From assembly GCF_000015865.1 (NCBI RefSeq), contig NC_009012.1:1612001-1676000 (forward strand): 64,000 bases of DNA. The letters are read 5' to 3'. Below, piece by piece: positions 17,675-26,157 of the stretch. Origin of the DNA: Acetivibrio thermocellus ATCC 27405 (GTDB lineage Bacteria; Bacillota; Clostridia; Acetivibrionales; Acetivibrionaceae). Below the pieces are notes generated by a model. The model ran no database searches, was not told the origin of the DNA, and saw only the letters and a program-made list of their open reading frames with translations. Both the position numbers and the translations under genes were made by a program. Each line of letters begins with the position of its first letter. Position 1 is the first letter of the stretch.

Positions 17675-18913
17675 TTAAAACTTGTCGGATATACCCGCCA
17701 TCTTGAATTTGAGTTTGTTCACCATTTCATTCTTTGTTCTTCTCAAGGTGCCAATCACCTGTTTTTCCGGAGTTTCCCCCTCTTCGACAAACTCATAAAG
17801 CGGATTTAGAACAATCTGCCCATTCTTGTATTCCACAACCTCTGTAATCTCAAGGGTTCTTCTCGATTTATCCCTGAGCCTTCCCAAATGAATAATTATA
17901 TCTATCGCAGAAGCTATTTGTTGTCTGATAGCCTCCAAAGGCATTTCGGCACCGCTCAGCACCATGGTTTCAAGCCTTGAAAGCATGTCCTTTGTGGAGT
18001 TTGCGTGTCCGGTGGAAAGGGAACCGTCATGTCCGGTATTCATCGCCTGAAGCATGTCGAGTGCCTCTTTTCCACGCACCTCACCCACAATAATTCTCTC
18101 CGGCCTCATACGAAGTGAAGTTCTTATGAGATCCCTGATTGTAATCTCTCCCTTTCCCTCCGTATTGGCATTCCTTGTTTCCAGCCTGACAATGTTCTCC
18201 ACCCCGGTAATCTGAAGCTCTGCCGAGTCTTCTATTGTAACAATTCTCTCGTCCTTCGGAATAAAATTGCTAAGAGCATTCAAAAATGTGGTTTTTCCCG
18301 AGCCCGTACCTCCGCAGATAAATATATTATATTTTGCTTTAACCAGCCTCTCCAGCACTTCAGCAACTTCCTCGGTGATTGAACCGTATTTTATAAGCTG
18401 CTCTATCGTCATCGGTTTTTCCGGAAACTTTCTTATGGTAACCACAGGCCCGTTTAAAGCTATCGGCGGTAAAACCACGTTTACACGGGAACCGTCCGGC
18501 AACCTGGCATCAACAATCGGAGACGCCTCATTTACCGTCCTGTTCACCCTTGATACAATAGTCTGAATTACGTCCTCCAGCTTGCGTCGACTTTCAAATT
18601 TTACGTTCAATTTTGAGACTCTTCCGTCCCTTTCAATAAATATTGAGTCCGGGCCGTTTATCATTATTTCAGTAATACTTTTGTCATCAATGAGGGGTTG
18701 AAGAACATCCAGCCTTCTCATGGAATTAAAAATCGCATCGGCAATTTCCTTCTTCTCCCCCACGCTGAGGTAATAATCCCTTGACCTTTCAAAAACAACA
18801 TTTGTAATAATGTCCTTTATTTCTTCATCCGAAAAGTCCTTTCTCAAATCCAGGTTTTCGCTTATATGCTTTCTTATCTGAGCAATAAGCTTCTCTTTTT
18901 CTTCCAGCTCCAT
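17675..18913 (-). CDS. tadA: Tad pilus secretion ATPase (CpaF/TadA family)
   Basis: This is the hexameric ATPase that powers pilin export. It carries Walker A GGTGSGKTTFLNAL, an Asp box IVTIEDSAEL, Walker B RPERIIVGEVRGKEALDML, and the His box region DGSLSTGHANS, all in normal order. The N-terminal helical region is as in CpaF. I chose the ATG at 18913, which overlaps the tadZ stop as TGATG and has GGTGG six bases upstream; a TTG two codons earlier is an alternative. The length of 412 aa is typical. Confidence 0.95.
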   Translation of the reverse strand: MELEEKEKLIAQIRKHISENLDLRKDFSDEEIKDIITNVVFERSRDYYLSVGEKKEIADAIFNSMRRLDVLQPLIDDKSITEIMINGPDSIFIERDGRVSKLNVKFESRRKLEDVIQTIVSRVNRTVNEASPIVDARLPDGSRVNVVLPPIALNGPVVTIRKFPEKPMTIEQLIKYGSITEEVAEVLERLVKAKYNIFICGGTGSGKTTFLNALSNFIPKDERIVTIEDSAELQITGVENIVRLETRNANTEGKGEITIRDLIRTSLRMRPERIIVGEVRGKEALDMLQAMNTGHDGSLSTGHANSTKDMLSRLETMVLSGAEMPLEAIRQQIASAIDIIIHLGRLRDKSRRTLEITEVVEYKNGQIVLNPLYEFVEEGETPEKQVIGTLRRTKNEMVNKLKFKMAGISDKF

Positions 18914-20040
18914 CAGCAACCACCCGTACTTCCCTGCAATATGCTAATTATTTGCCTTACAGCCTGTCCAAGAGGGTTGGAATCTTCTGTCAGGTGCTCT
19001 ATGCCATAGCTTGCATCCAGTCCTTTTATGTAAGGTATCCTGACAGAAGCAGGTTTTCCGTTCAAAGTAAGACTTTCAACATCAGAAGATCCCAAGTTCA
19101 GGCATTTGTTCAGTATAAGCTCCATCTTGTCCTCAAAGTTCAAGCCTTTTCTCTTGTTAAGAATATCAAAGGCTTTATGGAGTGTTGCCAGCTTAATCTT
19201 TGCCGTAGTATCACAAGGCAAAACACAGAACACCAAATCACTGCTTTCCAGAAGCGATATACTGACATTGTTTAACTCCGAACCTGTATCAGCTATAACC
19301 ACATCATAGCTCTCCATCGCCTTAAACTGTCCTATAAGCCTCTTTATCTCATCGGATGTCAACTCATCAAGGTCAAAAACGTTCTCCGGGGGTAAAAAAT
19401 AATGAACTCCCGTTGTGCTGTCTATGGATCTGCTTCCTTCTATTTTAAGCGCCAGGTTTTTATTATTCTCCTTGAGGAAAAACAAAACATTCGAAAGATT
19501 TTCTCCACTGCCATGGGCATCAAAATAAGCGGTAGTAGCGGCAATTTTTTCGAAATTAAGATAAAAAGCGTTCAATCCGCTCTGTACACATTTGACGCTC
19601 ACACCTGCGGCCAAGGTGGATGTACCCGCCCCTCCGCATGGAGAATAAAAAGTGACAAAACGAGTCTTCTTTTTTCCGTCACCGGTTATAAACTCGCAAT
19701 TGCTTTTCTCGGAAAAAATATTTAATATATTGCCGACAAGCTTGTCGCCCATTTGATATTTACTGATTATCTCACAGTTTTTTATATCTTTCGTGAGAAT
19801 TCCGGCCGACAACACAATGGGTGCAACTACCTTCTCCAAATCAAGCTCATCACTGTAAAAGTCCGGACTTATAAGAAGTATGTCAATTTTGTCCGTTTTA
19901 TTAAAAAAGTCGTTAAAAGTATCCTCGTTGGAAAAAGCCTGAACATAAAATCTGTTGTTATATTTTGAATAAATGAAGTCAACCAAACTGTCAAGATAAG
20001 CCCTATCCTTGTCAGCGATTACAAGATGAATTACCGCCAT
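18913..20040 (-). CDS. tadZ: Tad pilus localisation ATPase, CpaE/TadZ type, with altered Walker A
   Basis: The 375-residue protein has an N-terminal receiver-like fold (residues 1-110, starting VIHLVIADKDRAYLDSL) and a MinD/ParA-like C-terminal domain, as in TadZ/CpaE proteins that place the pilus machine. The P-loop reads CGGAGTST (residues 135-142), so both lysines of the deviant Walker A motif (KGGxGKT) are missing. CpaE proteins often lack the second lysine, but losing the first as well suggests nucleotide binding without normal hydrolysis, or neither. Other elements (VVIADTGSELN, VLPCDTTAKIKLATLHKA) are kept. It is the first gene of the Tad operon, with GGGGG before the ATG. Confidence 0.85.
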   Translation of the reverse strand: MAVIHLVIADKDRAYLDSLVDFIYSKYNNRFYVQAFSNEDTFNDFFNKTDKIDILLISPDFYSDELDLEKVVAPIVLSAGILTKDIKNCEIISKYQMGDKLVGNILNIFSEKSNCEFITGDGKKKTRFVTFYSPCGGAGTSTLAAGVSVKCVQSGLNAFYLNFEKIAATTAYFDAHGSGENLSNVLFFLKENNKNLALKIEGSRSIDSTTGVHYFLPPENVFDLDELTSDEIKRLIGQFKAMESYDVVIADTGSELNNVSISLLESSDLVFCVLPCDTTAKIKLATLHKAFDILNKRKGLNFEDKMELILNKCLNLGSSDVESLTLNGKPASVRIPYIKGLDASYGIEHLTEDSNPLGQAVRQIISILQGSTGGC

Positions 20041-20234
20041 CGATTTACCCCCATTTTAATTACTTAAAAATAAATAATTGCGCTCCCTAATGAGCTTTGC
20101 AGCAACGCACAATTTCAGCTGTTTCGCATTCTATATTCTAACTTCTGATAAATTGTAATCATCTCATTTTGCAATCATCTTACCGACTGTAAACTTCTGT
20201 ATAAAATTATGCAAAAAATATCAAGATGAAATAT

Positions 20235-20262
20235 ATTATAATATAAAATATTACAAAATCAA
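20235..20262 (-). promoter_or_regulatory. Predicted promoter of the Tad operon
   Basis: On the minus strand TTGATT is followed after 16 bases by TATAAT, about 195 bases before tadZ. An overlapping alternative, TTGAAA-17-TATTTT, starts a few bases upstream. The leader is long but I could not assign a riboswitch to it. Confidence 0.45.
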
Positions 20263-20611
20263 ATATATTTCAACATTTTTTTTGTTAATTAAATCCTATA
20301 CAAACATTATAATGTATAACATTGGTATTAATCAACATTTTAAGTAAGATAATATCAATAAAAACCGGGATTATTCGTCAAACCTGCTGCAATTCGGGAA
20401 TTCCGAATTTAAACCAAATCCCAGTTTTTCCGAACTTCGGATTTCTGTAATAAAGTTGACTCTCCTGGATTTTTAATTCCGAAAATTTGAAAAGATCATG
20501 GTAGACTGAAGACATTTTTCCTTCCTCAGTATCTTGCATATCCACAATTTTTAAAGGAAATGAAAAATAATGAGGTCAATATATATCTGATAATACTATT
20601 TAACCCGGTTG
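20263..20611. other. Intergenic region with three TTCCGAA motifs
   Basis: No coding potential is seen between hemZ and the Tad promoter. Three copies of TTCCGAA lie at 20401-20407, 20428-20434 and 20477-20483. The first is part of the palindrome AATTCGG-GAATT-CCGAATT (20391-20409) and the second of TCCGAA-C-TTCGGA. They could be regulator binding sites for the Tad operon. No clear terminator for hemZ was found. Confidence 0.4.
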
Positions 20612-22129
20612 CTACTCTTCATTGGAAAATAAAAGAACATTTTTCCTCTCAATCATCTCGTCAATCCGGCTTATATACTCCTCCACATTCTTTACATTAA
20701 AAGCCCTTTCAATCCTGTTGCTTTCGGGAAAAACCACTTTGGTTACGGCCCCCGCCCCCAATGCTATAATTGACTGCTTTTCTTCCATAATCTGGACATT
20801 GTATATCGACTCATAGCCAGCCTTGCTGTATCCAATGTTTTCGAGATTGCCAAGCATGTTTTTCTGCCTGTAAAGATAATACGGCTCCAGTCCCATTTTG
20901 GTCAAAATATCATAAGCCGCATCAACCATTTTGGACACTTCGCTTCCCGAGGTCAGGCTGTAGTTTTCCCTGTCTTCATTAAGCCGTGACGCACGCTTGA
21001 TTGCCATGGTATGAACAGTAACACTCTCAGGTCCTAAAACAATTATTTCCTCCATAGTTTTTACAAAGTCCTCAAGAGTGCTTCCCGGAAGTCCTGCAAT
21101 AACATCCATGTTTATATTGTCAAAGCCCATGCTTCTGGCAAGTTGAAAAGCCTCGACTATATCCTTTGAAGTATGAAGCCTCCCAATTTTCTTTAAGATT
21201 TCATCATTCATGGACTGAGGATTGATACTTATCCTGTCCACCCTGCTGTTTTTTATTATCTCCAGCTTCTCACAGGTAATGGAGTCAGGCCTTCCGGCCT
21301 CCAAAGAGTATTCCTTCAAATCTTTTAAATTCAATGCCTGCTCAATAAAACCAAGAAGTTCTTTAAGATGCAAAGCTTCAATGGAAGTAGGTGTGCCTCC
21401 GCCTATATATATGCTCTCTATTTTTAATTTCTTCTTCTCCAAAATACCGGCCACACTCATTATTTCCTTCTTCAGGGCCTTTATATAGCTTTCCACCATA
21501 TGCTCATATTTTTTTATCGGATTGGAAGTAAAAGAGCAGTAAAGGCAGCGGGTGGTGCAGAAAGGAATGCCAATGTAAACTCCCACCATGTCCTGTTCAC
21601 TGTTATCCAGTATATACCTTTCTTTTTTGGCAACGTTGTATAAAATCTCTGACTTTTTATCAGAGACAAAATAATATTCTTTCAGTGTAGAGTTTATTTC
21701 TTCCTTCGAACAGCCTTTGTCCATAAGTTCATGGACTATTTTGGCAGGTCTTATCCCGGTAAGCATTCCCCAAGGCATACTTTTCCCTGTAAATTTGGAC
21801 AGTGCCTTGTATGCCTCTCTTTTAACCTCTCTTTTTTGTATTTTTCTCTCTTCAAGCAAAGAGTTTGAATCTTCCCCAGGTACTGAGACCGTAAAGAAGT
21901 GATTTTCCTTTAATACATTCTCCCCGTCAACACAAATTACGGTTTCTGTCCGGTACAGCCCGTCACTTCCGTAAGGAATATCAAGGCGTGAATACAGCAA
22001 AATCCCCCGGTAATTCTCTCCGGGGTCCTGATATGATATCTCTGTACTCCCCATTTCAAAGAACATTTTTAATATATTCTCTATCTCATATCGAAACTCA
22101 TGTCCTTCCAACTTTACATATACTTTCAT
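20612..22129 (-). CDS. hemZ: Coproporphyrinogen dehydrogenase HemZ-like radical SAM protein
   Basis: The 505-residue protein matches the HemZ group of oxygen-independent coproporphyrinogen III oxidase-like radical SAM enzymes. Its N-terminal extension of about 165 residues is typical of HemZ and absent from HemN/HemW. The radical SAM cluster motif is PFCTTRCLYCSF (CxxxCxxC). Further motifs are IYIGGGTPTSI and DRISINPQSMND. The family is often found in this recJ-relA neighbourhood in Clostridia, and whether it truly makes heme or acts otherwise is unclear from sequence alone. Its ATG overlaps the stop of the preceding hydrolase gene as ATGA, so both are translationally coupled. Confidence 0.92.
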   Translation of the reverse strand: MKVYVKLEGHEFRYEIENILKMFFEMGSTEISYQDPGENYRGILLYSRLDIPYGSDGLYRTETVICVDGENVLKENHFFTVSVPGEDSNSLLEERKIQKREVKREAYKALSKFTGKSMPWGMLTGIRPAKIVHELMDKGCSKEEINSTLKEYYFVSDKKSEILYNVAKKERYILDNSEQDMVGVYIGIPFCTTRCLYCSFTSNPIKKYEHMVESYIKALKKEIMSVAGILEKKKLKIESIYIGGGTPTSIEALHLKELLGFIEQALNLKDLKEYSLEAGRPDSITCEKLEIIKNSRVDRISINPQSMNDEILKKIGRLHTSKDIVEAFQLARSMGFDNINMDVIAGLPGSTLEDFVKTMEEIIVLGPESVTVHTMAIKRASRLNEDRENYSLTSGSEVSKMVDAAYDILTKMGLEPYYLYRQKNMLGNLENIGYSKAGYESIYNVQIMEEKQSIIALGAGAVTKVVFPESNRIERAFNVKNVEEYISRIDEMIERKNVLLFSNEE

Positions 22130-22731
22130 GAGAACTCCTTCCGCTCACGTCCAATGGTAGTTGGCTCTCCATGTCCGGGATAAACCACAACATTGTCGTC
22201 AAGCTTCATAAGCTTGTTTTTAATGGAATCCAAAAGAGTACTCAAATCTCCATCCGGAAAGTCGGTGCGGCCTATGCCCATGCAAAACAAGGTGTCTCCG
22301 GTAAAAACCACATCGCCGACTTTTATGCAAATGCCTCCTGCGGAATGGCCCGGAGTGTGAATTATCTCAAAATCAAGTCCTCCGACCGTTATTACTTCAC
22401 CGTCTTTTAAAAGTCTGTCAGCCGCTTTGCACTTCCTGCCCAATCCCACTCCAACAGGATCATTTAAATTGGGGTCGGTCAATTTGTCCGCATCTTTTTC
22501 ATGAATGAGAACCTCCGCCCCTGTCTTTTTTCTGACTTCATCCACCGACATCAGATGGTCAATGTGTCCGTGAGTTATTATTATATATTTAATTTCCAGA
22601 TTGTTTTCCTTTGCGGCATCCACTATCATTTGAGGTGAACATCCGGGGTCAATAACCACGCCTTCTCCGTTCTGACCCACAATATAGCAGTTGGAAGCAA
22701 AAAGTCCTATAGGCAGACATTTTATTACCAT
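22126..22731 (-). CDS. MBL-fold metallo-hydrolase (glyoxalase II-like)
   Basis: This 201-residue metallo-beta-lactamase-fold enzyme has the dinuclear metal motif THGHIDHLMS (HxHxDH), a later metal ligand HTPGHSAGG, the bridging GDTLFCMGIGRTDFPDG, and PGHGEPT near the C-terminus. These are typical of the YcbL/GloB2 hydrolase group that cleaves thioesters such as hydroxyacyl-glutathione, though the clostridial substrate is unknown. I chose the ATG at 22731 because GGTGGAGG precedes it; a longer frame from 22791 has no site and runs into the dtd gene. It lies between dtd and hemZ in the recJ operon. Confidence 0.92.
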   Translation of the reverse strand: MVIKCLPIGLFASNCYIVGQNGEGVVIDPGCSPQMIVDAAKENNLEIKYIIITHGHIDHLMSVDEVRKKTGAEVLIHEKDADKLTDPNLNDPVGVGLGRKCKAADRLLKDGEVITVGGLDFEIIHTPGHSAGGICIKVGDVVFTGDTLFCMGIGRTDFPDGDLSTLLDSIKNKLMKLDDNVVVYPGHGEPTTIGRERKEFS

Positions 22732-22744
22732 GCTATCCTCCACC

Positions 22745-23194
22745 TTAAAATTCTTTTTTGCTGTCGATAAGCATTGTAACAGGCCCGTCATTATGGATTT
22801 CCACCATCATCATGGCCTGAAATTTACCGGTTTCAACCTTCACATCATAGCTGCGGCACAGCTCAACAAATTTCTCATAGAGTTCTTTTGCCGTATCAGG
22901 CCTTGCCGCTCTGTCAAAACTCGGTCTTTTTCCCTTTCTGCAATCGCCGTAAAGAGTAAACTGGGATACAACCAAAAGCTCCCCTCCTACATCCTTTAGC
23001 GACAGATTCATTTTTCCGTTTTCATCTTCAAAAATCCTCAAATTTACAATTTTGTCTGCAAGGTACTCAACATCTTTTTCGGTGTCATCGCACCCCACAC
23101 CCAAAAGTACCGTAAGACCTTTTCCTATTTCTCCGACTATTTCACCTTCAACCGTAACTTTGGAGAATGTTACTCTCTGTACAACCGCCCGCAT
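22745..23194 (-). CDS. dtd: D-aminoacyl-tRNA deacylase
   Basis: DTD removes D-amino acids wrongly attached to tRNA. The 149-residue length is standard. Conserved motifs are the N-terminal [17 protein letters not shown], the catalytic [17 protein letters not shown], and the C-terminal [16 protein letters not shown], where the usual NxGPVT motif appears as NDGPVT. It follows relA by 116 bases and precedes the MBL hydrolase by 13 bases. Confidence 0.96.
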   Translation of the reverse strand: MRAVVQRVTFSKVTVEGEIVGEIGKGLTVLLGVGCDDTEKDVEYLADKIVNLRIFEDENGKMNLSLKDVGGELLVVSQFTLYGDCRKGKRPSFDRAARPDTAKELYEKFVELCRSYDVKVETGKFQAMMMVEIHNDGPVTMLIDSKKEF

Positions 23195-23310
23195 AAAATC
23201 CCCTTCTTAATTTTCATTCTTAAAACTTAAACAGACATAAATAATATAAATAAAATTAATTAATTGTAAAATCAATCTAAACTTAACAACAGAACAAATT
23301 GTAAAAGTTC

Positions 23311-25485
23311 TTACTGTCTGTTTCTTGATACCTCAAACACTCCGTCAACTTTTCTGATTTTTTTAATGATACTTTCAAGCTGTTCCGTATTCGTAATCTC
23401 CAAAATAAGGTTCATAATAGCAATCTGATCTTTGGTGGTTCTTGCATTTATCGCCTTAAGCGGAATCTTTGCCTCTCCAATAACGTTGGTTATCTCCATC
23501 AAAAGCGCCGTCCTGTCATGAGCCATGATAGTAATATCAGCCTTGTATGCCACATTGTTTGCTGTGTACCAAGCTACCTCGATAAGCCTGTTGTCGCCGT
23601 CAATATTATTCATGATATTAATACAGTCCTTTCGATGTACCGAAACACCCCTGCCTCTTGTAATATAACCGATAATCTCATCACCCGGAACAGGATTGCA
23701 GCATCTGGAAATCCTTACCAGGCAATTCTCTATTCCTTTAACGATTACACCGTTCTCCGGTACTTTTTTGGCACGAATTCTTACCTTTTTGTCATCCAGT
23801 TTGGCCATCTGTTCCGCAAGTTCTTCGGCCTTGACAGTTTTCCTGTATTCCTCTTTGAGCCTGGAAATAACCCTGTTTGCAGTAAGTGCGCCATAACCTA
23901 TGGCCGCCCAGAGGTCTTCAATGGTGGCAAAAGTGTATTTTTTGAGTATTATATCCACCCACTCAGGTTTAAAGAGCTGACTTGCGGTAAACCCCTGCTT
24001 TTTCAGCTCCTTTTCAATCATTTCCTTTCCTCTTATAATATTTTCTTCTCTTTTTTCTTTCTTAAACCACTGGTTTATTTTATTCTTTGCCTGGGAACTC
24101 TTTACAATTTTAAGCCAATCCCGGCTTGGCCCCTGTACGTTTGAAGATGTAAGTATCTCCACTATGTCTCCGTTCTGGAGCACATAGTCAATAGGTACAA
24201 TCTTATTGTTTACTTTTGCTCCGGACATCTTGTTTCCGATAGCACTGTGGATTGCATAGGCAAAATCTATAGGCGTTGAACCGGCGGGAAGACTTATGAC
24301 ATCACCCTTGGGTGTAAAAACAAAAACCTCATCGGTAAAAAGGTCTATTTTCAATGTTTCCATAAACTCACTGGCATCCCGCATTTCCTTCTGCCATTCC
24401 AGAAGCTGCCTCAGCCAAGCCAGTTTGTTGTCATAATCATCCGCGGACTTGCCTTCTTTATATTTCCAGTGTGCTGCTATACCTACCTCGGCCACTCTGT
24501 GCATCTCCCATGTCCTTATTTGCACTTCAAAAGGAACTCCCTCATGTCCAATCAACGTGGTATGAAGAGATTGATACATATTGGGTTTGGGCATTGCTAT
24601 ATAGTCTTTGAATCTTCCCGGCATGGGCTTGAAAATTTCATGCACAAGGCCCAAAACAGCATAGCAGTCTTTTACCGTTGTGACAATGACTCTTACCGCA
24701 AAAAGGTCATATATCTGCTCTATAGTTTTATTTTGCTGCACCATTTTTCTGTAAATACTGTAAAAATGCTTTGGTCTTCCCTCAATATGGGCATCAATGC
24801 CTATCTCAACGGTTTTCTCCTGAATGGTTTTTATAATCTCGGAAATATATGCTTCTCTTTCTCTTCTCTTTTTGGCTATTTTGTTCACAAGGTCGTAATA
24901 GCCTTTAGGATCAAGATATCTTAGACAAAGGTCCTCAAGCTCCCATTTTATTTTCGATATACCAAGCCTGTGAGCCAAAGGGGCGTATATTTCAAGAGTT
25001 TCTTTTGCCTTCTCAATTTGTTTTTCCGGGGGCATATACTTAAGAGTGCGCATGTTGTGCAAACGGTCGGCCAGCTTTATGAGAATAACCCTGATGTCCT
25101 TTGCCATGGCAAGAAACATTTTTCGGAGGTTTTCAGCCTGCAATTCCTCCTTGGTAGTGTAGGGAATCTTGCCCAACTTGGTTACCCCGTCCACGAGATT
25201 TGCGACTTCATCACCGAAATTTTCCCTAATCTGTTCAATAGTGTAAGATGTATCTTCGACAATATCATGAAGAATACCCGCAACTATTGCAGTGCAATCC
25301 AGCTCGAGATCTGCCAGTATGTTGGCAACTTCCATGGGATGGACAATAAAAGGATCGCCGGATTCCCTCTGCTGACCTTTATGCGCCTCCAGTGAAAGAT
25401 TGTGAGCCTTTTCAATGAGTGCGAAATCGCAGTTTGGGTTGTATTTTTTAATTTTTTTGATAAGTCTGCTATAACCATCACCCAT
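23311..25485 (-). CDS. relA: Bifunctional (p)ppGpp synthetase/hydrolase, RelA/SpoT family
   Basis: This long RSH protein (724 aa) makes and degrades the alarmone (p)ppGpp. Domains in order: an HD hydrolase domain (HPMEVANILADLELD, GILHDIVEDTSYT), the synthetase domain (KHFYSIYRKM, DLFAVRVIV), a TGS domain (DEVFVFTPKGDVISLPAGSTPIDFAYAIHS), a zinc-finger/helical region with RCCNPVPGDEIIGYITRGRGVSVHRKDC, and a C-terminal ACT domain. Both active sites look intact. I chose the ATG at 25485, preceded by GGGGGAA, over a TTG five codons earlier. It lies between apt and dtd. Confidence 0.96.
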   Translation of the reverse strand: MGDGYSRLIKKIKKYNPNCDFALIEKAHNLSLEAHKGQQRESGDPFIVHPMEVANILADLELDCTAIVAGILHDIVEDTSYTIEQIRENFGDEVANLVDGVTKLGKIPYTTKEELQAENLRKMFLAMAKDIRVILIKLADRLHNMRTLKYMPPEKQIEKAKETLEIYAPLAHRLGISKIKWELEDLCLRYLDPKGYYDLVNKIAKKRREREAYISEIIKTIQEKTVEIGIDAHIEGRPKHFYSIYRKMVQQNKTIEQIYDLFAVRVIVTTVKDCYAVLGLVHEIFKPMPGRFKDYIAMPKPNMYQSLHTTLIGHEGVPFEVQIRTWEMHRVAEVGIAAHWKYKEGKSADDYDNKLAWLRQLLEWQKEMRDASEFMETLKIDLFTDEVFVFTPKGDVISLPAGSTPIDFAYAIHSAIGNKMSGAKVNNKIVPIDYVLQNGDIVEILTSSNVQGPSRDWLKIVKSSQAKNKINQWFKKEKREENIIRGKEMIEKELKKQGFTASQLFKPEWVDIILKKYTFATIEDLWAAIGYGALTANRVISRLKEEYRKTVKAEELAEQMAKLDDKKVRIRAKKVPENGVIVKGIENCLVRISRCCNPVPGDEIIGYITRGRGVSVHRKDCINIMNNIDGDNRLIEVAWYTANNVAYKADITIMAHDRTALLMEITNVIGEAKIPLKAINARTTKDQIAIMNLILEITNTEQLESIIKKIRKVDGVFEVSRNRQ

Positions 25486-25575
25486 CAAGTATTCCCCCAA
25501 ATTGGACCAAAACTGATTTCACAATTTACGTGCGCCCCATTGCGCCCATATATTCATTACATCAAAAATATCGAA

Positions 25576-26091
25576 TTAATATTGGACTATGGACTCAACA
25601 TTGTAGCCTTTCAATTTTTCTCTTCCGTTTAAGAAAGTAAGTTCAACAAAATAAACTATTCCCAGAATTTCTCCTCCCAACTGTTCCACAAGCTTTATAT
25701 TCGATTTTGTAGTTCCTCCCGTTGCAAGAAGGTCATCTACGATAACCACCCTTTGACCCTTTTTAATTGCATCTATATGCATCTCAAGTATGTCCGTGCC
25801 ATACTCAAGCTCATATTCAACACTGATTGTCTTGTACGGAAGCTTTCCCTTTTTCCTGATAGGTACAAAACCTTTTCCCAATGCATATGCCAGCGGTGCC
25901 CCAAAGATGAATCCTCTGGATTCAGCTCCAACAATAATGTCAAACTCCCCAAAGGACTCTACCTTCTTTTTCATGGAATCAATGCACTCTTTTAGAGCCT
26001 CAGGATCCTGAAGTACGGTGGTAATATCAATAAAGTTTATACCTTCCTTCGGGAAATCCGGCACTTCTCTTAGTTTAGCTTTTAAATCCAT
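25576..26091 (-). CDS. apt: Adenine phosphoribosyltransferase
   Basis: APT salvages adenine to AMP using PRPP. The 171-residue protein starts MDLKAKLREVPDFPKEGINFIDITTVL, typical of bacterial Apt. It has the PRPP-binding loop RVVIVDDLLATGGTT and the substrate loop RGFIFGAPLAYALGKGFVPIRKKGKLP. It lies between recJ and relA, an order common across Firmicutes, linking purine salvage with alarmone control. Confidence 0.97.
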   Translation of the reverse strand: MDLKAKLREVPDFPKEGINFIDITTVLQDPEALKECIDSMKKKVESFGEFDIIVGAESRGFIFGAPLAYALGKGFVPIRKKGKLPYKTISVEYELEYGTDILEMHIDAIKKGQRVVIVDDLLATGGTTKSNIKLVEQLGGEILGIVYFVELTFLNGREKLKGYNVESIVQY

Positions 26092-26157
26092 GTTAAATCC
26101 TCCTTGTAAAAATATAATTTATCCAAAAATAAAGACAACGGAGTTCCTAAAAAAACA

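Noticed and set aside
20041-20234. c-di-GMP riboswitch in the Tad operon leader
   Set aside because: GCAAAGC occurs near 20100 on the minus strand, but the GEMM core (GGGACGCAAAGC and the tetraloop receptor parts) is absent.
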